NCBI RefSeq assembly: GCF_004353225.1
Contig: NZ_CP037934.1
Span: forward strand, 868,001 to 932,000
Direction: 5' to 3'
Origin: Marinobacter sp. JH2
Lineage (GTDB): Bacteria > Pseudomonadota > Gammaproteobacteria > Pseudomonadales > Oleiphilaceae
DNA: 64,000 bases
Positions 9,200-20,081 of the stretch are shown here, piece after piece. The notes under the pieces were generated by a model. That model saw only the letters and a list, made by a program, of their open reading frames with translations. It was not told the DNA's origin and did no database searches. The position numbers were made by a program, and so were the translations under genes. The stretch's first letter is position 1. Every line of letters begins with the position of its first letter.

Positions 9200-9982
9200 T
9201 TATCGGTAATTTGCGAGGATGGCGTCTAGCTCGCCGTTCTCGCGCATGGCCGATAACTCTCGATTAAAATCTTGTGCGAACTCAGTCCAATCTTTTCGAA
9301 GCATGAGGCGGTAACCATATTTGCTGATGCTGCCTGTGGAAGGGCGTAACCGGTTCGAAAGCCCTTCATTGCGAAGGATCCATTGTCCCACCAGACGGTC
9401 AGCTAAGGCCGCCTCAAAACGGTCACCCAGCAAGACATAACGAAACAGGTCTTTGTCGCTGGACACGTTGAAGCGTTTGATTTTTCCTTGCTCAAAATAG
9501 GGTGCAAGACTCGGATACTTGTACCCTAAATGAGCAACGACGGTATGCCCGAACAGATCAGATGGATGAGAGTAGTCGTATGCAAATTCACGATCGAAAA
9601 ACAACACTTCTTCTATATTTACTACCGCGTGTGTAAATAGATAATTTTCTGGCTTTTCGGTCCATTCAATCGCTCGTAACGTGCCGTCGATGTACCCATC
9701 AAGCAGCATGTTATCCACCCGTTTTCGAGGGATTTTTCGTGGCACCAACTCGTAGCCCAAGCGTGGGGCAATGGCTGCTATCACGTCCCATAGAATGCCG
9801 GACGGGGTGTCTTCGTCAACAATTAGATAGGGAGGGTATCCATGTGGGGAAATGTTGAGGTGGAAGCTTTTGAGATGCTCTTCTTTGCCCTCAGAGGCGC
9901 TGACGCCCACGGCGAAACATAGAAGCGAAAAAGCCAGAAGCCTGGCAGAAAAGCGCAGAGTGCAGATGCGTCCGAAATCCAT
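9200..9982 (-). CDS. Periplasmic solute-binding protein (SBP family 3-like)
   Basis: About 260 residues. An N-terminal signal peptide (hydrophobic run ending near GVSASEG) precedes a bilobal binding domain of the amino-acid binding type: PPYLIVD..PSGILWDVIAAI near residues 50-75 and a conserved C-terminal helix before the end. No permease or ATPase is adjacent, so it may serve a distant transporter or act as a sensor. ATG at 9982 is preferred because AGGG lies upstream at good spacing; a longer frame begins with TTG at 10021. Confidence 0.72.
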   Translation of the reverse strand: MDFGRICTLRFSARLLAFSLLCFAVGVSASEGKEEHLKSFHLNISPHGYPPYLIVDEDTPSGILWDVIAAIAPRLGYELVPRKIPRKRVDNMLLDGYIDGTLRAIEWTEKPENYLFTHAVVNIEEVLFFDREFAYDYSHPSDLFGHTVVAHLGYKYPSLAPYFEQGKIKRFNVSSDKDLFRYVLLGDRFEAALADRLVGQWILRNEGLSNRLRPSTGSISKYGYRLMLRKDWTEFAQDFNRELSAMRENGELDAILANYR

Positions 9983-10098
9983 GAAAGAGACCCTGGCGGC
10001 CGGGTAAATGAAGCTTTGCAAAAGCTCTCCAGCCTACACTGTGGCGGAATGCTAACAGGATATTACCTTTTTAATAGTGGATATGAAATGCCTGTTAT

Positions 10099-10139
10099 GT
10101 AGCGAAATGCTACGCGATATTTATCGGGTAACATTTCGC
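10099..10139. other. Inverted repeats downstream of the alcohol dehydrogenase gene
   Basis: GTAGC(GAAAT)GCTAC at 10099-10113 forms a small hairpin, and GCGAAATG (10102-10109) is complementary to CATTTCGC (10132-10139), offering an alternative fold. It lies between the Fe-ADH gene and the SBP gene. There is no clear T-run, so I do not call it a terminator. Confidence 0.35.
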
Positions 10140-10150
10140 ACAAGAAAGAT

Positions 10151-11338
10151 TTAGGCCCAAGCTCTCCGCAAGATCGCCATCGCGTCATCAAGCGACACTT
10201 CTTTAGGGTTAAACATGATCGAGCCGTCGTCTAAAGCCATTGTCGCAATGGCCTCCAGTTGGTCCTGGGAAACTTTCTCGGTTTCCTTCAAGGTTCGGGG
10301 CAGCTTGCAACGCTTGTAAAGCTCGTCACGAAGCTTACGGATAGAGGTAATGCTGGCTTCCGCGCGACGTGCCGCTGGAGTTGCCGAATACACTTCGGCA
10401 CCTTCCAAATGCAGCAACAACTCACCCAGAGGTTCGCGAATACTTTCTAGGTTGAACTCCAGTACGTAGGGCAGATACAGGCTCATGCACAGCCCGTGTG
10501 GCAGGTGAACAATCGCCCCAGTGGCGTGCCCCAGTGCGTGGACAAGGCCAACCATCGAGTTAGAAAAAGCAATGCCAGCCATGGTGGAGGCCTGAGCCAG
10601 GTCGAGGCGGCCGTCTTCGTCTTTGGGCGAGTCCATCACCTTAAGCAGTGATTGGCTGACTTTTTTCACTGCTGCCGTTGCGTAAGCGTCGCTGAGCGGG
10701 TTCTTGCCCATGCACGTGAAAGCTTCGGTAGCGTGGGTAAGCGCATCCATCGCGGTAGCTGCTGTGATGTGTGGTGGCAGCGTGAGCGTCATGCGAGGGT
10801 CGATAATGGCGGCATTCGGAAGCAGGAATGGCGACGAGTAGGGAAGCTTTACGCCTCGTTGCTCATCGGAAATAACGGCCACAGAGGTGACTTCGGACCC
10901 GGTACCTGCGGTGGTTGGGACTACGAAAAAGGGTTTCAGCGGGTGTTTCAAAATGCCGGCACCGCTGTATTCGGCGATGTCGTCACCGCCTTCAGAAACG
11001 AGAATGTTTACGGCTTTGCCGGTGTCGATGGCGGAGCCGCCGCCCACTGCGATGATCGAATCGCATTTTTCCTTGCGATAAACCTTGGCGATTGCGGCGA
11101 CCACGGTTTTTGATGAATCCGGTGGCACGTCATCGTAAATTGAAACAACGTCCAGGCCGCTGTCTTCGCATGCTGCGATGACTGGGTCAAGTAGGCCGGC
11201 CGCTCGCACGCCTTTGTCCGTGATGATCATGGGGCGTTTTGCAGCCAGGCTGGTTAGTTCAAATGGAATGTGTTCAAGGGCGGCTTTGCCTGCGATCACT
11301 TTTACCGGGCAGAAGAACTCGTAGTATTTGTTAGTCAT
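10151..11338 (-). CDS. Iron-containing alcohol dehydrogenase (group III)
   Basis: A 395-residue Fe-ADH-family oxidoreductase. The N-terminal dinucleotide domain has GGGSAIDTGKA (about residue 98) and TAGTGSEVT. The metal site residues are visible: Asp and His in MDALTHATEAF, then His in HALGHATG and HLPHGL. It interconverts an alcohol and an aldehyde with NAD(P)H; the chain length of the substrate cannot be read from sequence. Its ATG overlaps the stop of the SCP2-like gene upstream by one base (TAATG), so the two are translated together, suggesting a shared hydrophobic substrate (inference). Confidence 0.92.
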   Translation of the reverse strand: MTNKYYEFFCPVKVIAGKAALEHIPFELTSLAAKRPMIITDKGVRAAGLLDPVIAACEDSGLDVVSIYDDVPPDSSKTVVAAIAKVYRKEKCDSIIAVGGGSAIDTGKAVNILVSEGGDDIAEYSGAGILKHPLKPFFVVPTTAGTGSEVTSVAVISDEQRGVKLPYSSPFLLPNAAIIDPRMTLTLPPHITAATAMDALTHATEAFTCMGKNPLSDAYATAAVKKVSQSLLKVMDSPKDEDGRLDLAQASTMAGIAFSNSMVGLVHALGHATGAIVHLPHGLCMSLYLPYVLEFNLESIREPLGELLLHLEGAEVYSATPAARRAEASITSIRKLRDELYKRCKLPRTLKETEKVSQDQLEAIATMALDDGSIMFNPKEVSLDDAMAILRRAWA

Positions 11339-11883
11339 TATACTCTCGCTGTCTCGACAAGATTGGTGGCTACTTTCAGGTAAATACGTGCAGCGCTGAT
11401 CAGTTTGGTCGGGAAATTGATGTGATCCGGGTACTCTTTGACAGCGCGTTCTGCGACCAGCTTGGGAAGAATGAACGCTTCCAAACGATTCAGAACCCGT
11501 GTCATACGGATAGCGAGGCTTACATCGCCATCCACCAGCATGCGGTCGTTTGCAAACGCCACAGATGTTTTTTCTTGGAACGACAAAACCAGAAACGCGT
11601 GCGCGATGTGTTTGAACTGAATTGACAGGTCTATAGGGCGCGATGCCTGGTCGCCAAGAAACCGGAGGCGGCCCTCACCGGTGTGCTCTACAATCAGCTT
11701 CGGGCCGGAGGGCATAACCTGCATTTCAAACAGGAAACCATCGGGTAGGAGCTTGATTTCGTCACGTGCTACTTGATCCACCTCGCTAATCGCTTGCAGT
11801 GCGCGCCCCATGACTTGGAACATTAACTCGACATAGGAGCGCCGCGCCTGGGATGTCAGCGGCTGTATTCGTTTTGAGAGCAT
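11338..11883 (-). CDS. SCP2-like lipid-binding protein (putative)
   Basis: 181 residues, no signal peptide, so cytosolic. The middle and C-terminal part (LRFLGDQ...DLSIQFKHIAHAFLVLSFQEKTSVAFANDRMLVDGDVSLAIRM, about residues 70-130, read with gaps) follows the strand pattern of SCP2/UbiJ-like domains, which end in a GDV.LA.. helix. Such domains bind lipids or isoprenoids. The ATG at 11883 is used; a longer open frame has no support. It is the first gene of a two-gene operon with the Fe-ADH. The family call is by pattern only. Confidence 0.55.
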   Translation of the reverse strand: MLSKRIQPLTSQARRSYVELMFQVMGRALQAISEVDQVARDEIKLLPDGFLFEMQVMPSGPKLIVEHTGEGRLRFLGDQASRPIDLSIQFKHIAHAFLVLSFQEKTSVAFANDRMLVDGDVSLAIRMTRVLNRLEAFILPKLVAERAVKEYPDHINFPTKLISAARIYLKVATNLVETARV

Positions 11884-11915
11884 GTTGTTTGTCCGTTTGA
11901 TATGGGATTGTCTGA

Positions 11916-11956
11916 TTTTTAGAGTTATTGCTCTAGAAGTCAATGTAATCATTGAC
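11916..11956 (-). promoter_or_regulatory. Promoter region with two dyads before the SCP2-like/Fe-ADH operon
   Basis: Two palindromes stand side by side: GTCAATG-TAAT-CATTGAC (11939-11956, perfect 7-base arms) and TAGAG-N6-CTCTA (11920-11935). On the minus strand a TTGACT -35 (11938-11943) and a TAAAAA -10 (11916-11921), 16 apart, overlap them, with the second dyad inside the spacer. This geometry suggests regulator binding on the promoter. The regulator is not in the window. Confidence 0.5.
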
Positions 11957-11993
11957 ACTCCAATTGCGTCAAACGGGCAATGTTTTGGCACAT

Positions 11994-12025
11994 AAAAAAC
12001 CGGAAGTGGTTAACTTCCGGTTTTT
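11994..12025 (-). terminator. Intrinsic terminator after the M48 protease gene
   Basis: AAAAACCGGAAG, a 7-base loop, then CTTCCGGTTTTT. It lies 22 bases beyond the stop of the minus-strand M48 gene; the T-run on both strands would also allow bidirectional use. Confidence 0.85.
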
Positions 12026-12047
12026 CTTTGAAAAAAATCGATGTGTT

Positions 12048-13325
12048 TTAGTTGGTCATGGCCGCCAGTTTGCGTTTGGCCTCTTCACCAATCTCTCCGC
12101 CGGCCTCTGCTGCCGCGGAATAATGGCTTATGGCTTCATCCCGGAGACCCTGTTCTTTGGAAATGTCACCAAGACGAAGGTAAGCAATGGAGGTTGGTAC
12201 TACTTCATTTGCTCGTTCTAAATGACTTCTGGCTTTGGGTAAATTGTTCAGAGCCAGCTCGTTCAATCCACTGTGAAGTTGATATTGGAACATTTCAGGG
12301 TACAGCGATACGGCCTCATCAAAGTCTTCACGGGCCTTTTTGAGTTGATTCTGGTTTTCATAGATCCGGCCGCGTAGGGCAAAGAACATTGCCTCGCGGG
12401 GTTCTATTTCGATGGCCTTGTTGATGGAGGACAAAGCCCCGGAAAAATCGCCATCCGATGCAAGTTTCATAGCGTTATCATGGGCCTCGTAAGCTGGTTG
12501 AAGCTTTTTGATCATGGCGATTCGGCGCTGGTAAATCTCGGCTCCCCGGTACCCTCCCGCGCCGATTTTCTGAACGAGTTCCTGATTCGCCTGCACGCGC
12601 TTTGCGGAGGGCGGGTGGCTGGCAAACAAACCGTTTAGCCAGCTTGACTCATTGCCTTCGGACAAAGACAGGAAAAGCTGTTGCAATTCAACAGCTGCTT
12701 GTGGGTCGTATCCTGCAGCTTGCATGTACTTAATGCCGTAGGAATCAGATTCAAGTTCATCTCCTTGGCCATATTGGGCTAAGGCCAGCTGCGCTCCCAC
12801 CGCTGCTCCACCCATGATCAATCCTGCCCATTCGTTATCAGACATGGCCATGCCAATGCCTGCCATTCCCAGGCTGATAAGTGTGCCTTTCTGCATGCGC
12901 TGCACGCTATGGCGAGCTGCTGCGTGAACAATTTCGTGGCCCAGTACGGATGCAAGTTGAGCTTCATCATCGAGTTTGGCCAGTAACCCCCGGTTAATGG
13001 CAATTTTTCCGCCTGGGAGTGCCCAAGCATTGGGTACGCTGCTATTTAGCACAACGAACTCGTAAGGCAGATCAGGACGGTCGCTCACTTGAGCCAATTT
13101 TTGGCCGACTTCCCGAACGTACACCGTCAGTTCGGGGTCAAGATAAAACGTGCCGCCTTGTGTTTGTTGGGTTGGCACGTATTGCTCGGCCCCTAGTGAT
13201 AGCTCTTGGCTTTCGGGGATCAGCGACAGCTGGCGTTCGCCGGTAACCGGATTGACGGCGCATCCCGCAAGGGTCGATAGAATGACCAGAATAATGAGCA
13301 GACCGGGCAGGTTTCCTGTTTTCAC
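12048..13325 (-). CDS. M48 family lipoprotein metalloprotease with TPR repeats (BepA-like)
   Basis: About 425 residues. A lipoprotein signal peptide ends at the lipobox LAGC (Cys about residue 21), followed by the typical NPVTG sequence. The zinc motif HEIVHAAARH (about residue 140) and a downstream ELESD third-ligand motif define an M48 peptidase; the C-terminal 170 residues are TPR-like helical repeats. The architecture matches the periplasmic BepA group, which assists or degrades outer-membrane proteins. I chose GTG at 13323-13325 because AAGGAG lies 6 bases before it; an ATG 15 bases upstream (13340) overlaps that same site and has no good one of its own. Confidence 0.85.
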   Translation of the reverse strand: MKTGNLPGLLIILVILSTLAGCAVNPVTGERQLSLIPESQELSLGAEQYVPTQQTQGGTFYLDPELTVYVREVGQKLAQVSDRPDLPYEFVVLNSSVPNAWALPGGKIAINRGLLAKLDDEAQLASVLGHEIVHAAARHSVQRMQKGTLISLGMAGIGMAMSDNEWAGLIMGGAAVGAQLALAQYGQGDELESDSYGIKYMQAAGYDPQAAVELQQLFLSLSEGNESSWLNGLFASHPPSAKRVQANQELVQKIGAGGYRGAEIYQRRIAMIKKLQPAYEAHDNAMKLASDGDFSGALSSINKAIEIEPREAMFFALRGRIYENQNQLKKAREDFDEAVSLYPEMFQYQLHSGLNELALNNLPKARSHLERANEVVPTSIAYLRLGDISKEQGLRDEAISHYSAAAEAGGEIGEEAKRKLAAMTN

Positions 13326-13519
13326 GCATGGCTCCTTCATGTTGCGTCTATATGTTCGTTTCGAACAGAAAGCGGCTATTAGGACCGAAGTTTATAGCAC
13401 AATCGCGGCAGTATGCCGCATCGACGTTCGCTGTAAAGTGGCCCAGAGGACTCGCTTACCGTATTATATGAAAGTCTTGAAAGCGCATTTCTACTGGCCT
13501 GTATGCTGATAAATATCCA

Positions 13520-14260
13520 ATGACACACTACCTAGACATTCTGGCTTTGCTCTGGTTCCTGATTTGCTGGGGCGGCTATACTTGGTACTCGAAAAAGCGG
13601 GCCCAAACTCATCCGTGTTTGTCGAACAGTCTCGATCTGTATCGGGAGGATTGGATGCGGGTGATGTTGAAGCGTGAAAACCGCATCGCGGATACGTCTG
13701 CGATTGGTAATCTTGAGCGAAACGGTGCCTTTTTTGCGTCTAGCTGCCTTTTGATTCTAGCGGGGCTGCTGACCGCGTTGGGTTATACCAGCGAGGCAAT
13801 GGAAGTGTTTGCCACCATGCCGTTCAGCTTTGCACCCACTCGTGAAGTGTGGGAGTTAAGGCTTGTTGTGCTGCTGGTTGTGTTCGTCTATGCCTTTTTC
13901 AAATTCACTTGGGCTATGAGGATGTACAACTTCGTGGCGGTGATGATAGGCAGCGCGCCATTGGCGAATGACAGTAAAACCAGCCCGGCTGCGCGAGAAA
14001 CCTTTGCTCGAAATGCCGGGCACATCTGTAATTTGGCGGGCGATGCCTTCAACCTGGGGCTTCGATCTTATTACTATGCGCTCGCCGTCATCGTTGGCTT
14101 CATTCACCCTTTGGTGTTTATTGCGGCTTCAACTCTGGTGGTTATCGTACTGTATCGTCGAGAATTCCATTCTGATGCTCTATGCGCACTGCGAGACGGC
14201 AAGGTGTTCAACGAGGCCAGGCCTGATCCGCAGAATGCGACTGCAAAACTGAAAAACTGA
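13520..14260 (+). CDS. DUF599 family inner-membrane protein
   Basis: A 246-residue membrane protein with about four hydrophobic helices (near residues 5-20, 72-92, 112-135 and 188-215). The conserved N-terminal block with RxxWM (YREDWMRVML), followed by the NLERN segment, is typical of DUF599. Its function is unknown. It is the first gene of a same-strand run (DUF599, two thioesterases, htpG). Its stop codon lies within the first copy of a 26-base tandem repeat. Confidence 0.8.
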   Translation: MTHYLDILALLWFLICWGGYTWYSKKRAQTHPCLSNSLDLYREDWMRVMLKRENRIADTSAIGNLERNGAFFASSCLLILAGLLTALGYTSEAMEVFATMPFSFAPTREVWELRLVVLLVVFVYAFFKFTWAMRMYNFVAVMIGSAPLANDSKTSPAARETFARNAGHICNLAGDAFNLGLRSYYYALAVIVGFIHPLVFIAASTLVVIVLYRREFHSDALCALRDGKVFNEARPDPQNATAKLKN

Positions 14261-14299
14261 TCTGCTGGACCTTACTGAAAAACTGATCTGCTGGACCTT
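14248..14299 (+). repeat. Perfect 26-base tandem duplication
   Basis: ACTGAAAAACTGATCTGCTG plus GACCTT occurs twice head to tail (14248-14273 and 14274-14299). The first copy holds the last codons and stop of the DUF599 gene; the second fills the gap before the thioesterase start at 14305. Confidence 0.97.
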
Positions 14300-14304
14300 C
14301 CTGA

Positions 14305-14775
14305 ATGAATGATGAAACCCGAATCGACCGGGTCGCCCGGTTTTTAAGCACGTTAAACCAGGCGAGAGCTTTGGGCTTGGAACCGAAAGAAGTGGGTGAC
14401 GGATATCTGGTCGTAGAACTACCCTACAGCGACAAAATTATTGGTAACCCGGATACCGGTGTAATTCACGGTGGTGCGATTACCACGTTGATGGATACAA
14501 CTTCCGGCTCGGTGATGATTTGCGCGCTGGATGAATTCGAGTTGTGCCCAACGCTGGATTTACGCGTTGACTATATGCGTCCGGCGGAACCCAGAAAACC
14601 GGTGTTCGCACGAGCTGAAACCTACAAAGTAACCCGCAACATCATCTTTACCCGTTGTGTTGCCTATCAGGAAGGTGGCGAAATTATCGCGAATTGTGTG
14701 GGCACGTTTATGCGCATTGGTAAAGAAGCCAGCCCGAAATTCTATCGTGACCTGATTACCGGAGGCGGGGAATGA
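14305..14775 (+). CDS. PaaI-type hotdog thioesterase
   Basis: A 156-residue single hotdog domain. The PaaI/4HBT-II signature with IHGGAITTLMDTTSGS (about residues 53-68) provides the HGG loop and the acidic residue on the central helix. Such enzymes hydrolyse acyl- or aryl-CoA thioesters in the cytosol. Its stop overlaps the ATG of a second hotdog gene by four bases (ATGA), so the two may form a hetero-oligomer (inference). Substrate unknown. Confidence 0.85.
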   Translation: MNDETRIDRVARFLSTLNQARALGLEPKEVGDGYLVVELPYSDKIIGNPDTGVIHGGAITTLMDTTSGSVMICALDEFELCPTLDLRVDYMRPAEPRKPVFARAETYKVTRNIIFTRCVAYQEGGEIIANCVGTFMRIGKEASPKFYRDLITGGGE

Positions 14776-15206
14776 CCAGCCCGGAGATTTTGAAGTACAC
14801 CCAGCAAACCGGTGATTTTTCTCGCATGCTGGATAGCGTTCCGTACGCGAAGTGGATCGGTTTGGAATGTGATCGTTTCGGGGATGATTTGATTTTCCGG
14901 CTTCCGGTGAAAGAGGAAAACTTGGGCAACCCGATTTTGCCGGCGATTCATGGTGGGGTGATTGGTGGTTTCATGGAAATGTCCGCAGCTATCTACCTGA
15001 TGATGTCTCAAGACACTCTGCGGATGCCGAGAATTATCGATTTTTCGTTGGATTATCTGCGGGCGGGCCTTAATCAGGAAACCTACGCGGAATGTCATCT
15101 GACGCGTCAGGGGAACAGGGTTGCAAATGTGATGATTACCGCCTGGCAAAAGTCTCGTTCCCAGCCTATCGCAACGGCTCGGGCCCACTTCCTGCTTGAA
15201 GACTGA
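14772..15206 (+). CDS. Second PaaI-type hotdog thioesterase
   Basis: A 144-residue hotdog domain with the same layout: [19 protein letters not shown] at about residues 55-73. The acid on the helix is Glu where the partner has Asp. The overlap with the upstream thioesterase gene and similar length suggest tandem duplication followed by divergence, or an obligate pair. A sigma-32-type promoter for htpG begins just after its stop. Confidence 0.85.
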   Translation: MTSPEILKYTQQTGDFSRMLDSVPYAKWIGLECDRFGDDLIFRLPVKEENLGNPILPAIHGGVIGGFMEMSAAIYLMMSQDTLRMPRIIDFSLDYLRAGLNQETYAECHLTRQGNRVANVMITAWQKSRSQPIATARAHFLLED

Positions 15207-15222
15207 TTTTGCACTAAGCGGG

Positions 15223-15250
15223 GTTGAAATGCCTCGGCTTAGCCCCATCT
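15223..15250 (+). promoter_or_regulatory. Sigma-32 (heat-shock) promoter of htpG
   Basis: GTTGAAA (15223-15229), 13-base spacer, CCCCATCT (15243-15250): near-perfect match to the CTTGAAA-N11-15-CCCCATnT consensus. Predicted start near 15258 gives a leader of about 97 bases. Confidence 0.85.
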
Positions 15251-15321
15251 TTGGATTCAGCCCGCTAGCACGGGAACCCAATTCCATAGTTGGGTGGTGG
15301 GGTCCGATGACCCTGCCATTC

Positions 15322-15342
15322 CTCCTAAGTAACGAGCAGGAG
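15322..15342 (+). promoter_or_regulatory. Possible hairpin over the htpG ribosome-binding site
   Basis: CTCCT (15322-15326) is complementary to the AGGAG (15338-15342) used as the htpG ribosome-binding site, and CCTGC (15312-15316) is complementary to the overlapping GCAGG. Either pairing would cover the site. The AGGAG is 12 bases from the ATG, which is rather far. A role in thermal control is speculation. Confidence 0.35.
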
Positions 15343-15354
15343 CCAAGAAAAACC

Positions 15355-17247
15355 ATGACGGTAGAAACCAATAAAGAGACCCTCGGATTCCAGACTGAAG
15401 TGAAGCAGCTGCTTCAGCTGATGATCCACTCTCTGTACTCCAATAAGGAAATCTTCCTTCGTGAGCTGATTTCCAACGCATCAGACGCCGAAGACAAGCT
15501 GCGTTTTGCCGCCCTGAAAGATGATGGGCTGTTTGAAGGCGATTCGGATCTGAAAATCCGATTGGACTACGACAAAGACGCCGGCATCATCACCTTGACC
15601 GATAACGGTATCGGCATGAACCGTGATGACGTGATTTCCAACTTGGGTACGATCGCCCGTTCGGGCACCGCTGAATTCCTCAAGCAATTGTCCGGTGATG
15701 AAAAGAAAGACAGCGCGTTGATCGGCCAGTTTGGTGTAGGTTTCTACTCTGCGTTTATCGTTGCTGACAAAGTGGATGTGTTTACCCGCCGTGCAGGTAC
15801 CCCTACTGAAGAGGGCGTGCATTGGTCTTCCAAAGGCGACGGTGAGTTTACGATTGAGCCGGTTAATCGCGAGAAACGCGGTACCGAAATCGTGCTGCAC
15901 CTAAAGCCGGAGGCCACTGAATTTGCCGATGGCTGGAAATTGCGCACTTTGGTGAAGAAATACTCCGACCATATCTCGTTCCCCGTAGTTATGAAGTCCG
16001 AGAGTGAGGAAGAGGAGAAAAAAGGCGAAGACGAAACCATCAACGATGCGACCGCTCTGTGGACTTTGCCGCGTACTGAAATTAAAGACGAAGAGTACAA
16101 AGAGTTCTACAAGCACATCGCCCACGACTTTGAGGACCCTCTGACGTGGTCCCACAACAAGGTGGAAGGCAAGCTGGACTACACGAGCCTGCTGTATATT
16201 CCGAAGCGTGCGCCGTTTGATCTGTACAATCGTGAAGCGCCGCGAGGGCTGAAACTTTACGTGCAGCGTGTGTTCATCATGGACGACGCTGAGCAGTTCC
16301 TGCCGCTGTACCTGCGTTTCACCAAAGGTGTGATCGATTCCAACGATCTGTCTCTGAACGTATCCCGTGAGATTCTGCAGAACGACAGCACCGTGGAAAG
16401 TATCCGTACCGCTATGACCAAGCGTGTACTAGACATGCTGTCTAAGCTGGCGAAGAAGAACGCTGATGAGTACCAGAGCTTCTGGAACGAGTTCGGTGCA
16501 GTCCTGAAAGAAGGTCCGGCTGAAGATTTCAGCAACAAAGAGAAAATTGCTGGCTTGCTGCGTTTCTCATCGACCCACACCGGCGAAGCCACTCAGAACG
16601 TGTCTTTGGATGATTACATCAGCCGGATGAAGGAAGGTCAGAACAAGATCTACTACATCACTGCCGATAACTTCGTGGCCGCCAAGAGCAGCCCGCACCT
16701 TGAAGTATTCCGCAAGAAAGGCATCGAAGTTCTAATCCTGTCTGACCGTATCGATGAGTGGATGATGGGTTACCTCAACGAATACGACAGCAAACAGTTC
16801 CAGGACGTTGCTCGCGGTGATCTTGACTTGGGTGAAGTAGAAACCGAGGAAGATAAGAAGCAGCAGGAAGAAGCCGCGAAAGAGCACAAAGAGCTGACGG
16901 AGCGCATCAAGAAGGCCCTGGAAGATAGTGTTCAGGAAGTACGGGTAACCAACCGGCTGACAGACTCCCCGGCTTGCTTGGTGACCGGTGAGTTCGATAT
17001 GGGCGCACAGATGAAGAAGATCATGGAAGCAGCGGGCCAAGCGGTGCCCGATAGCAAGCCGATCTTTGAGATCAACGTGGATCATCCACTGGTTCAGCGC
17101 CTGGAAAGCGAACAGGGCGAAGAGCGCTTTGGTGAGCTTTCTGCTGTGCTGTTCGATCAGGCGACGCTGGCTAGCGGCGAACAGCTGAAAGACCCGGGCT
17201 CTTATGTGAGCCGCTTGAACCGTTTGCTGCTTGAACTGGCGAACTGA
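15355..17247 (+). CDS. htpG: Molecular chaperone HtpG (Hsp90)
   Basis: A 630-residue cytosolic Hsp90. The N-terminal GHKL ATPase domain shows [14 protein letters not shown] (about residue 30), the DNGIGM loop (about 83) and [11 protein letters not shown] (about 125). The middle domain has the catalytic arginine region ([11 protein letters not shown]) and the C-terminal dimerisation domain follows an acidic, lysine-rich linker. The ATG at 15355 gives the canonical start ([11 protein letters not shown] follows); the frame extends upstream through the promoter and is not used. A sigma-32 promoter precedes it. Confidence 0.98.
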   Translation: MTVETNKETLGFQTEVKQLLQLMIHSLYSNKEIFLRELISNASDAEDKLRFAALKDDGLFEGDSDLKIRLDYDKDAGIITLTDNGIGMNRDDVISNLGTIARSGTAEFLKQLSGDEKKDSALIGQFGVGFYSAFIVADKVDVFTRRAGTPTEEGVHWSSKGDGEFTIEPVNREKRGTEIVLHLKPEATEFADGWKLRTLVKKYSDHISFPVVMKSESEEEEKKGEDETINDATALWTLPRTEIKDEEYKEFYKHIAHDFEDPLTWSHNKVEGKLDYTSLLYIPKRAPFDLYNREAPRGLKLYVQRVFIMDDAEQFLPLYLRFTKGVIDSNDLSLNVSREILQNDSTVESIRTAMTKRVLDMLSKLAKKNADEYQSFWNEFGAVLKEGPAEDFSNKEKIAGLLRFSSTHTGEATQNVSLDDYISRMKEGQNKIYYITADNFVAAKSSPHLEVFRKKGIEVLILSDRIDEWMMGYLNEYDSKQFQDVARGDLDLGEVETEEDKKQQEEAAKEHKELTERIKKALEDSVQEVRVTNRLTDSPACLVTGEFDMGAQMKKIMEAAGQAVPDSKPIFEINVDHPLVQRLESEQGEERFGELSAVLFDQATLASGEQLKDPGSYVSRLNRLLLELAN

Positions 17248-17259
17248 GCTAATTCCTAG

Positions 17260-17478
17260 ATGCAGCAAATTATTGTGGACATCGCTATCAGCCCTGATGA
17301 ATGGATTAAGTTCTATCAGGGCGTAGCCACCGATGTTCATACCTCGAGCCGGGACGGGCGTTCTGTCCGCTTCCCGGCGCGTATTCTCTCCAAGTTCTAT
17401 CTTCGTGACGGCGTACGAGGCAGTTTTCGTATTCTGTTTGACGACTCCGGCAAGTTCTCATCTATCGAAAGGCTCTGA
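17260..17478 (+). CDS. DUF2835 family protein
   Basis: 72 residues, soluble. The block YQGVA...DGRSVRFPARILSKF.LRDGVRGSFRI (read with gaps) and the terminal SIERL are the DUF2835 pattern known from pseudomonads and relatives. Function unknown. It starts 12 bases after htpG and may be co-transcribed with it. Confidence 0.8.
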   Translation: MQQIIVDIAISPDEWIKFYQGVATDVHTSSRDGRSVRFPARILSKFYLRDGVRGSFRILFDDSGKFSSIERL

Positions 17479-17605
17479 TGCCCTTTGCCTGTCGGGCTAC
17501 CTGTCGATTAACAAAAGCTTTTACCTTTCTTGCTTTAATTAATTATGCCTTTTTTCTGCGTGGGCGTACTCTGATTTGGTCTAAACTCAAACCGGGGGTG
17601 AAACT

Positions 17606-17698
17606 ATGACATTACAAAAGGTTCGTCAGTTTCCTGTTTGGAGTGATGTCTCCCGGGTCATGTTTGATTACTGGCAGAACTACGCGATGGCGCAATAG
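17606..17698 (+). CDS. Short ORF of 30 codons upstream of katG
   Basis: ATG to TAG, preceded by GGGGGTGAAACT, a plausible ribosome-binding site. The predicted peptide is aromatic-rich in its second half (VMFDYWQNYAM). I do not recognise it. It could be a real small protein, a leader peptide or the remnant of a longer gene: the second half has the look of an amphipathic helix from an N-terminus that is then interrupted. The 75 bases to katG hold no terminator. Confidence 0.35.
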   Translation: MTLQKVRQFPVWSDVSRVMFDYWQNYAMAQ

Positions 17699-17725
17699 GC
17701 GCCCGAGCGGCCGCTGTGCTGGTAA

Positions 17726-19945
<2,220 letters not shown>

Positions 19946-19959
19946 ACCGACACTAACCG

Positions 19960-19987
19960 GCAGGATGCTCCGATAGGGGAGTATCCT
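19960..19987 (+). terminator. Possible weak terminator after katG
   Basis: GCAGGATGCTCC and GGGAGTATCCTGC form a stem of about 12 pairs with one G-U pair and a short loop. It is not followed by a proper T-run, so termination may be weak or Rho-assisted. Confidence 0.45.
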
Positions 19988-20081
19988 GCTATCAACTTCC
20001 CGGCAAATTCCTTACAATCCCCTCCGTTTGATTTTTGAACAGCCTTATTCCGAACGTCCGTAAATTGCTTCTGGAGCCTTC

